A stretch of DNA of 29,576 bases from an uncultured Eubacteriales bacterium. Lineage in GTDB: Bacteria > Bacillota > Clostridia > Peptostreptococcales > Anaerovoracaceae. Position numbers and translations under genes: made by a program. The stretch spans positions 1 through 29,576 of the forward strand of contig USBT01000009.1 in NCBI GenBank assembly GCA_900553025.1, in the 5' to 3' direction. Under the pieces are notes generated by a model, which saw nothing but the letters and a program-made list of their open reading frames with translations, made no database searches and had not been told where the DNA came from. Below are positions 24,467 through 29,576 of the stretch, piece after piece (position 1 is the stretch's first letter; each line of letters starts with the position of its first letter).

Positions 24467-26053
24467 TTATTTAAGATGCAGGTTTCTTCTATAAACAACA
24501 TATGCGGTAGCTGCAAAGGCAATCAAGCCCACCAAACTCATAAGAGTTGTATCATCACCTGTTCTAACTGCATTACCATTTTTAGCATTTTGCCCATTAA
24601 TCTTAGTTAGCTCAGCTTTGTCTATATTTTGTTTGTCGCCAGTATTCTTAGCGTCTGTGTTTTGTGAATCATTATTTGTCCCGTGAGTCGTCCCAGAACC
24701 AACTTTAGAATCGTTACCAGCTTGACTTTTTTTCAAATTAAAGGAAAGATTCTTATATCCTGCTGACATTATCGTAATTTCCGCATTTGACAAATCAGGA
24801 AAATCTGCCTTAAGTCTTGCCACCTTCTCGGATTCAAAATCTAATTCGCCATTGTTCTTATCAATAATAGGAACACCATGCCTACCAGTTACACCATAAG
24901 TTTTGATTTTGTTGCCTACTTTAACTTGAATTTTGGTTATATTGTTGATATACATTTTAAATTCATCGTCTGTAGCATCATTATTTTTTTTGATAGCTTT
25001 TGCCCCATCATATTTTGCAGGCATTTTTTCAGTTGTCACAGTGAAGAATGCGTCAATATTCGAAAATTTCTTAAATCTGTCTTTGGCTGTAAGCTTGTGT
25101 GTTCCCACAGTTAGATTTTTAGTTACAATTCTTCCATTATCTATCTGAATCTCAACTCCATCAAGGAAATATTCTGCCATATAGTGCTCCGGCAGATTAA
25201 CAGTAACCTTGGAACTTCCTGTACCATGAGCAATATCTTCAACCTTTAGTGCTCCTCCGTCCTTATTGTCCACTAGCATTGGAACTTGTAGTCTAATATT
25301 GCTAATTTCGTATATTCCATCCGATGTATAATATATTATGCTTTCAATTGTACCACCAACAAAAGCAGCTAAGTCCTCCTTTGAGCCACCAAGTTGATTT
25401 TTCACAAAAATGTTCCTAAGTTGCGTTAGATGCATAATTTTTTTAGAATAATTACTGCCATAGCCCTTCAAAGTTACTCCATATACTTTCGTATTTTCAA
25501 GTAAGAATGTTTCTGAGTTTTTTAGCTTTATGGCATAGTCCACATGATGATCGTCCGTAATTACTTCTCCGACATCTGGATTGACCTTCTTAGTGGCTTT
25601 TTGCACGTCCGCAGCAATATTAAATTTAAGATTGCCGTGTTCATTGCTAACCTCAAGATAGAAGCTAGGTTTATCTCCTATTTCCATGTAAGTATAGTCT
25701 TCACCTGCAAATAAATCCGCCTCTGAATTTACTTTCTTGTACTTGCTTAAATCTACATCCTTGCCTAACTTTACAGGACAAGTAACACCTCGAATCTCGC
25801 CTCCATCTGGCGTATGATATGAGCCGGCAACTAGTCTTTCATTCATCGTCTTCTTTTTTGTTGCCGATGTTACAGAGTCAACTTGTTCACCATAAAAATC
25901 ACTATATGGCACATTCATCATAACATATTTGTCGCCATTGTTATCATTAGCAGATCCATCATCAGCCATTACATTCATTGGGGCTAGTGTAAATATCATA
26001 ACGACCAATGTAGCGAGTGCAACAATATTTAACTTGCAATAATTTGTTTTCAT
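24467..26053 (-). CDS. Secreted, wall-anchored protein with Tp47-like domain
   Basis: This 528-residue protein has a signal peptide (KLNIVALATLVVMIFTLAPMNVMA, cut near residue 31). The N-terminal part YVMMNVPYSDFYGEQVDSVTSAT...GSYHTPDGGEIRGVTCPV resembles the Tp47 (Treponema 47 kDa lipoprotein) domain found in many Clostridial surface proteins; I recognise the pattern but cannot confirm it by search. A beta-rich middle with VNLPEHYMAEYFLDGVEI and a PKYDGAKAIKKN stretch follows, then a Gly/Asn-rich linker (about 455-490) and the sorting signal AVRTGDD, a hydrophobic segment and YRRNLHLK. VRTGD replaces LPXTG. AGGAGG precedes the ATG. Its promoter carries a perfect dyad shared with the metal ATPase, so metal- or haem-linked regulation is possible; binding of such a ligand is not shown by the sequence. 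Confidence 0.75.
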   Translation of the reverse strand: MKTNYCKLNIVALATLVVMIFTLAPMNVMADDGSANDNNGDKYVMMNVPYSDFYGEQVDSVTSATKKKTMNERLVAGSYHTPDGGEIRGVTCPVKLGKDVDLSKYKKVNSEADLFAGEDYTYMEIGDKPSFYLEVSNEHGNLKFNIAADVQKATKKVNPDVGEVITDDHHVDYAIKLKNSETFLLENTKVYGVTLKGYGSNYSKKIMHLTQLRNIFVKNQLGGSKEDLAAFVGGTIESIIYYTSDGIYEISNIRLQVPMLVDNKDGGALKVEDIAHGTGSSKVTVNLPEHYMAEYFLDGVEIQIDNGRIVTKNLTVGTHKLTAKDRFKKFSNIDAFFTVTTEKMPAKYDGAKAIKKNNDATDDEFKMYINNITKIQVKVGNKIKTYGVTGRHGVPIIDKNNGELDFESEKVARLKADFPDLSNAEITIMSAGYKNLSFNLKKSQAGNDSKVGSGTTHGTNNDSQNTDAKNTGDKQNIDKAELTKINGQNAKNGNAVRTGDDTTLMSLVGLIAFAATAYVVYRRNLHLK

Positions 26054-26068
26054 AAGACCTCCTTTTTC

Positions 26069-26125
26069 ATCTTGTTAGATATAGCTAACAAGATATAATA
26101 TAATCTATTCTATCAACAATTGCAA
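26069..26125 (-). promoter_or_regulatory. Promoter with perfect 10 bp dyad operator, Tp47-like gene
   Basis: Minus-strand TTGCAA (26120-26125), a 17 bp spacer and TATATT (26097-26102) form the promoter. Immediately downstream, over the expected start site, ATCTTGTTAG (26069-26078) and CTAACAAGAT (26085-26094) form perfect 10 bp arms separated by ATATAG. The centre GTTAG-N6-CTAAC recurs, slightly changed, at the metal ATPase promoter. Its placement implies repression. Confidence 0.75.
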
Positions 26126-26189
26126 GTATTATTTTAATATTTATTTGCAATTTTTTTCTATCGTATCCACCGCTAAAAACAATTAAAAA

Positions 26190-26219
26190 GCCACCCTGTG
26201 CGAATGTGCATAGAGTGGC
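26190..26219 (-). terminator. Terminator of hbd, copy B of the duplicated 30 bp hairpin
   Basis: It has the same 30 bases as 24413-24442, here starting 33 bp after the hbd stop and followed on the minus strand by TTTTTAATTG. The two copies are direct repeats flanking the Tp47-like gene and its promoter. Confidence 0.85.
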
Positions 26220-26251
26220 TGTTTTTACAAAATATTTTGCTTCGCCTAAGC

Positions 26252-27100
26252 TTATTTGCTGTAATCGTAGAAGCCTTCGCCTGTCTTTCGTCCGAGTTTA
26301 CCAGCACGAACCATCTTCTTAAGAAGAACATTAGGTCTATACTTAGGATCGCCATATTCCTCATAAAGAACGTTCATTATAGCAAGGCAAACATCAAGAC
26401 CAATCAAATCTCCCAGTTCAAGAGGTCCCATTGGGTGGTTAGCACCAAGCTTCATTGCTGAATCGATACCTTTAGCATCTGCAACTCCGTCAGCCAAAAT
26501 TCCGCAACCCTCGTTAATCATAGGAATCAAGATTCTATTTACAACAAATCCAGGAGCTTCAGCAACCTCAACTGGTGTTTTGCCAAGTTTTTCAGAAAGT
26601 TCTACAACTGTCTTCTTAGTTTCGTCAGAAGTTGCAAGGCCTGCGATGATTTCAACAAGCTTCATCATTGGAACAGGGTTGAAGAAGTGCATTCCGATAA
26701 CCTTGTCAGGTCTCTTAGTTGCAGAAGCAATCTCTGTAATTGATAAAGATGAAGTGTTAGTCGCCAAAATAGTCTCAGGCCCAACAAGCTCATCGAGTTC
26801 AGCGAAAAGTGCCTTCTTAGCTTCCATGTCTTCTGTTGCAGCTTCGATGATAAGGTCAACATCTTTTACGATATTGATATCGGTTGAACCGTGAACACGA
26901 CTCATGATATCCTTCTTATCGTCTTCTGTGATCTTTTCCTTCTTGATAAGTCTATCAAGGTTTTTCTCAACTGTTGCGATTCCTCTTTCAACAGAAGTTT
27001 CTCTTCTTGCTCTCAAATATACATCATAACCGTTCTGTGCCAAAACCTGAATGATTCCAGCTCCCATTGTGCCTGTTCCCAGAACTCCAACCTTTTTCAT
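26252..27100 (-). CDS. hbd: 3-hydroxybutyryl-CoA dehydrogenase
   Basis: This 282-residue enzyme interconverts acetoacetyl-CoA and 3-hydroxybutyryl-CoA with NAD(P)H, the second step of butyrate formation from acetyl-CoA. The Rossmann motif GVLGTGTMGAGI is at residues 5-16; the conserved ATNTSSLSIT, HFFNPVPMMKLVEII (catalytic His) and the C-terminal GANHPMGPLELGDLIGLDVCL follow, and the length is typical. AGGAGG lies 9 bases upstream of the ATG. In many butyrate producers hbd sits in a crt-bcd-etfBA-hbd cluster; here it stands alone with its own promoter, Rex-like operator and terminator, so the other pathway genes must be elsewhere. Confidence 0.96.
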   Translation of the reverse strand: MKKVGVLGTGTMGAGIIQVLAQNGYDVYLRARRETSVERGIATVEKNLDRLIKKEKITEDDKKDIMSRVHGSTDINIVKDVDLIIEAATEDMEAKKALFAELDELVGPETILATNTSSLSITEIASATKRPDKVIGMHFFNPVPMMKLVEIIAGLATSDETKKTVVELSEKLGKTPVEVAEAPGFVVNRILIPMINEGCGILADGVADAKGIDSAMKLGANHPMGPLELGDLIGLDVCLAIMNVLYEEYGDPKYRPNVLLKKMVRAGKLGRKTGEGFYDYSK

Positions 27101-27191
27101 AACAGATATCCTCCTATTAAGTGTTTCTTTTCTTTTTATGGGATGGGCCTTTAACGCATCTCACCCCAATATTTTTTAAAGGCATAAATTG

Positions 27192-27246
27192 TTGTTAAAA
27201 AATTAACCGCCTACCAACATTATAACACCTTTAGATTCTATGTAAA
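27192..27246 (-). promoter_or_regulatory. hbd promoter with Rex-like operator
   Basis: Minus-strand TTTACA (27241-27246), a 16 bp spacer and TATAAT (27219-27224). Just downstream of the start site, 27192-27209 reads TTGTTAAAAAATTAACCG on the plus strand, matching the Clostridial Rex site TTGTTAA-N4-TTAACAA except for the last two bases. Rex represses fermentation genes when NADH is low. The leader is about 110 bases. Confidence 0.7.
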
Positions 27247-27370
27247 GATGTTTTGTGAAAAAGTATTTTAAAAGTTTTCTATCGCTTCGGATACAACAAA
27301 ATAGTTGACTTAGAATTTGATTTACGATTTTTCAGGCTTTTACAGACCATAAGAACAATGAAATATGCCA

Positions 27371-27444
27371 AAATTCTATCTCTTTTATGAATTATGATAA
27401 AATCAATATATCAAAATCCATCACTTTTACGAATTATAACTAAA
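27371..27444. repeat. Degenerate direct repeat, 42 bp period
   Basis: ATCTCTTTTATGAATTATGA near 27378 recurs as ATCACTTTTACGAATTATAA near 27420; about 23 of 30 bases agree over the aligned part. It is AT-rich and the function is not evident. Apart from this, the hbd promoter and the hairpin at 27453, nothing else is recognisable in the 450 bp stretch 27101-27550. Confidence 0.4.
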
Positions 27445-27452
27445 GTTAAACA

Positions 27453-27486
27453 CAATGAGGGTCGTCATTTTTGACGACCCTCATTG
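27453..27486 (-). terminator. Perfect 15 bp hairpin after the repetitive adhesin gene
   Basis: CAATGAGGGTCGTCA (27453-27467) and its exact complement (27472-27486) are separated by TTTT. It lies 64 bp past the stop of the minus-strand adhesin gene. The downstream side on the minus strand is only moderately T-rich, so it may also be a 3' stabilising or bidirectional structure. Confidence 0.7.
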
Positions 27487-27550
27487 CACATTGTAAAAGG
27501 ATTGAAATTTCGGTTACCCTGGGTTTAAATCAATATGCCCTTGCGGTAAA

Positions 27551-29576
27551 CTATTTTGTTGAGTCCTTTCTTCTTCTCAAAGTAGCTAGAGCTATCAAGC
27601 TGCCTAATAATGTTGTGGATGCTGCGGTCATACCATTAGCGTCAGATGTTTTTGGATTCTTCTTGTCATTTGAGTTGTTTTTTGCAAGCTTTGAATTTGC
27701 ATCTTTTGGATCCGTGCCATCTTTTGCTTCTTGAACATCGTTAACACCGTCATTATCGTCATCCTCATCAATAATATCTGGGATTCCGTCTCCATCTGTA
27801 TCACGATTTACAGTAACCTCTATAAATGTGTCTATGGTTTCAAGGTCTGTCTTGATTGTAACAGGGATTCTAATTACCCTTGTTTCCTCGGTCTTGCCCC
27901 AATCGGATATTTTTGGTGTTCCAACAAGGTTTCCGTTATCATCAACCTTCAAGCCATTCACTTCTTCGCTTGGGATAATTTTAGCGTTATCTTTATTTGG
28001 TATTACGACCTTAGTACCGTCTTTTACTTTTTCACCCTCAGTAACGCTTGGCGATTTAACCTCTACCTCAAGCTTTGCAAGAGATTCAGTTTTTGCTTCA
28101 TCTGACGCATTTCCTGTCTCGTCCTTTGCGACTGCAACAACCTCTGTGCCGTCCTTTACCTTGTTCTCAGGGATAGTAACCTTTCCAGTCTGTGGGTCGA
28201 TTGTAACATCTGAGCCGTCTGGTACGCTCCAAGTTCCGTTTGCGTCCTTGGTTGCGATTACTGTTACCGGCTTATCTGCGCCCTCTGGTGTGTATGTAAT
28301 CTCAACAGTCTTAGTGTCAGCATCAGTTGGTGGTGTAACCTCGATGCTTCCGTCATCCTTTGCCTCTACCTTTGGTGCTGACGGTCCGTTCACATCCTTG
28401 CTTGTTGCCTTTGCTTTATCTGACGCATTTCCTGTCTCGTCTTTTGCTACTGCAACAACCTCGGTGCCGTCCTTTACCTTGTTTTCTGGTATTGTAACCT
28501 TCCCAGTCTGTGGGTCGATTGTAACATCTGAGCCGTCTGGCACGCTCCAAGTTCCGTTTGCATCCTTTGTTGCAATTACTGTTACAGGCTTGTCTGCTCC
28601 CTCTGGGGTGTATGTAATCTCAACAGTCTTAGTATCAGCATCAACTGCTGGTGTAACCTCGATGCTTCCGTCATCCTTTGCCTCTACCTTTGGTGCTGAC
28701 GGTGCGTTCACATCCTTACTAGTTGCCTTTGCTTCATCAGATTTATTGCCCGCCTCGTCTTTTGCGACTGCAACAACCTCGGTGCCGTCCTTTACCTTAT
28801 CCTCAGGGATAGTAACCTTTCCTGTCTGTGGGTCGATTGTAACATCTGAGCCGTCTGGCACGCTCCATGTGCCGTTTGCATCCTTGGTTGCTACTACTGT
28901 TACAGGCTTATCTGAACCCTCTGGTGTGTATGTGATTTCAACAGTCTTAGTATCAGCGTCAGCTGGTGGTGTAACCTCGATGCTTCCGTCGTCCTTTGCC
29001 TCTACCTTTGGTGCTGCTGGTGGAGTAGTGTCTGCTGGCGTTTTTGCACTTACAGTAGCCTTGGCTGTTGCATTGTCTGTTGTTCCGTCTGTGTATTTCA
29101 CTACGACAGGAATTTCTACATCGCCTGCTGGCTGGTCTGCCGGCGCTACATATGTTACCTTTCCAGTCTTATCGTCTATGCTTGCTCCCTTAGGTGCGTC
29201 TGCTCCTAGCTCATACTTAGCTACAGGAACGGTCGCCTTATCAACAGGCTGTCCTGCTTTGTCCTTGAATGTAGGGTCAACTGTCGCAGTCTCGCCTTGT
29301 TTTACAGTCATATCGCCGTATTCAGGCTGGTATTTATCAGCGTTTGATTCTGCTGGCGTTTTTGCACTTACAGTAGCCTTGGCAGTTGCAGTATCCTCGG
29401 TGCCGTCCTCATATTTCACTACCACAGGGATTGTTACTTCGCCTGCTGGCTGGTTTGCAGGTGCCACATAGGTTACAACTCCAGTTGTTGGATCAATGCT
29501 TGCTCCCTCTGGTGCATTTGGTCCTAGCTCATACTTAGCTACAGGAACGGTCGCCTTATCAACAGGCTGTCCTGCT
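27551..29576 (-). CDS. Large repetitive cell-wall adhesin (Rib-type and Ig-like repeats), 5' end beyond window
   Basis: The frame stays open to the right edge (AGQPVDKATVPVAKYELGPN precedes the GTG at 29467), so at least 670 C-terminal residues are present and the N-terminus is missing. From N to C: Rib/alpha-like repeats (KYQPEYGDMTVKQGETATVD...GTTDNATAKATVSAKTPA), three Ig-like repeats (APKVEAKDDGSIEVTPP...KDGTEVVAVAKDEAGN), a further beta domain with SWGKTEETRVIRIPVTI, a thrombospondin type 3-like calcium-binding stretch DTDGDGIPDIIDEDDDNDGV, and the sorting signal NPKTSD, hydrophobic segment and RRRKDSTK. Rib repeats form rigid stalks whose number varies between strains. It is predicted to be wall-attached and to present an N-terminal binding domain outside this window. 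Confidence 0.92.
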   Translation of the reverse strand, partial: AGQPVDKATVPVAKYELGPNAPEGASIDPTTGVVTYVAPANQPAGEVTIPVVVKYEDGTEDTATAKATVSAKTPAESNADKYQPEYGDMTVKQGETATVDPTFKDKAGQPVDKATVPVAKYELGADAPKGASIDDKTGKVTYVAPADQPAGDVEIPVVVKYTDGTTDNATAKATVSAKTPADTTPPAAPKVEAKDDGSIEVTPPADADTKTVEITYTPEGSDKPVTVVATKDANGTWSVPDGSDVTIDPQTGKVTIPEDKVKDGTEVVAVAKDEAGNKSDEAKATSKDVNAPSAPKVEAKDDGSIEVTPAVDADTKTVEITYTPEGADKPVTVIATKDANGTWSVPDGSDVTIDPQTGKVTIPENKVKDGTEVVAVAKDETGNASDKAKATSKDVNGPSAPKVEAKDDGSIEVTPPTDADTKTVEITYTPEGADKPVTVIATKDANGTWSVPDGSDVTIDPQTGKVTIPENKVKDGTEVVAVAKDETGNASDEAKTESLAKLEVEVKSPSVTEGEKVKDGTKVVIPNKDNAKIIPSEEVNGLKVDDNGNLVGTPKISDWGKTEETRVIRIPVTIKTDLETIDTFIEVTVNRDTDGDGIPDIIDEDDDNDGVNDVQEAKDGTDPKDANSKLAKNNSNDKKNPKTSDANGMTAASTTLLGSLIALATLRRRKDSTK
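28070..29014 (-). repeat. Three tandem 318 bp (106-residue) Ig-like repeats
   Basis: The APKVEA segment recurs at exact 318 bp spacing (sequence markers at 28367, 28685 and 29003). The copies are nearly identical at DNA level, with scattered silent changes; the last one loses similarity after DEAKTES. This indicates recent duplication or homogenisation. Confidence 0.93.
29020..29576 (-). repeat. Rib-type repeats with 318 bp (106-residue) period
   Basis: Markers such as TCTGCTGGCG (29031 and 29349) and CCTAGC (29205 and 29523) recur 318 bp apart. One complete copy and part of another lie in the window and the series continues past the right edge. The unit differs from the Ig-like unit in sequence but has exactly the same length. 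Confidence 0.9.

Noticed and set aside
27828..29471. 547-codon plus-strand frame opposite the repetitive adhesin
   Set aside because: It is an antisense shadow of a biased, repetitive coding sequence. The minus-strand frame has Rib and Ig-like repeats, a calcium-binding stretch and a sorting signal; the plus frame has no ribosome binding site and only Ser/Val-rich low complexity.

Overview
This 29.6 kb window comes from the chromosome of a low-GC, anaerobic, Gram-positive bacterium of the class Clostridia. The evidence is three cell-wall-anchored surface proteins with sortase-type C-termini, a butyrate-pathway 3-hydroxybutyryl-CoA dehydrogenase under a Rex-like operator, a MurT ligase, a LexA-type (GAAC-N4-GTTC) box and strong AGGAGG ribosome binding sites. 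The combination of TGD-type sorting signals and butyrate metabolism suggests the Eubacterium/Mogibacterium (Anaerovoracaceae) group; this placement is inference.

Layout. 1-1971: the C-terminal part of a pilin-like surface protein, then a gene-free stretch with a 7 x 15 bp tandem repeat, a hairpin and four ~52 bp repeats. 1972-4448: radA and a GNAT acetyltransferase (minus strand), followed by a second array of the same 52 bp repeats in inverted orientation, so the two genes are bracketed by the arrays. 4449-6404: an EF-G-like GTPase. 6780-10007: an ATPase-permease pair of the MacB/FtsX type. 10150-14354: a three-gene minus-strand operon (N-acyl-D-amino-acid deacylase family, YfcC-type transporter, M20 amidohydrolase) read from a promoter whose -35/-10 spacer contains a run of eight G. 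14492-16605: asnS and a macro-domain protein. 16758-19088: a zinc/cadmium-type P-type ATPase with an extreme His/Cys-rich N-terminus. 19227-19595: an ArsC/Spx-like protein. 19685-22716: a KilA-N protein, a Y-family DNA polymerase and a small partner gene, apparently one SOS operon. 23043-24323: murT without gatD. 24467-26053: a Tp47-like anchored protein. 26252-27100: hbd. 27551-end: a large repetitive adhesin running off the right edge.

Regulation is the richest part of the window. (i) A poly-G spacer promoter that looks phase-variable drives the N-acyl amino acid operon. (ii) A dyad GTWAR-N6-CTAAC sits at the start site of both the metal ATPase and the Tp47-like surface protein (16 of 18 bases identical), with a weaker third copy before the ABC transporter; this suggests one repressor and perhaps a metal regulon. 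(iii) A perfect 16 bp LexA-type palindrome overlaps the -35 of the KilA-N/polymerase operon. (iv) A Rex-like operator lies just downstream of the hbd start site. (v) Two identical 30 bp terminator hairpins flank the Tp47-like gene as direct repeats.

No rRNA, tRNA, transposase or CRISPR array was seen. All functional statements rest on motif recognition by eye; no database search was possible.
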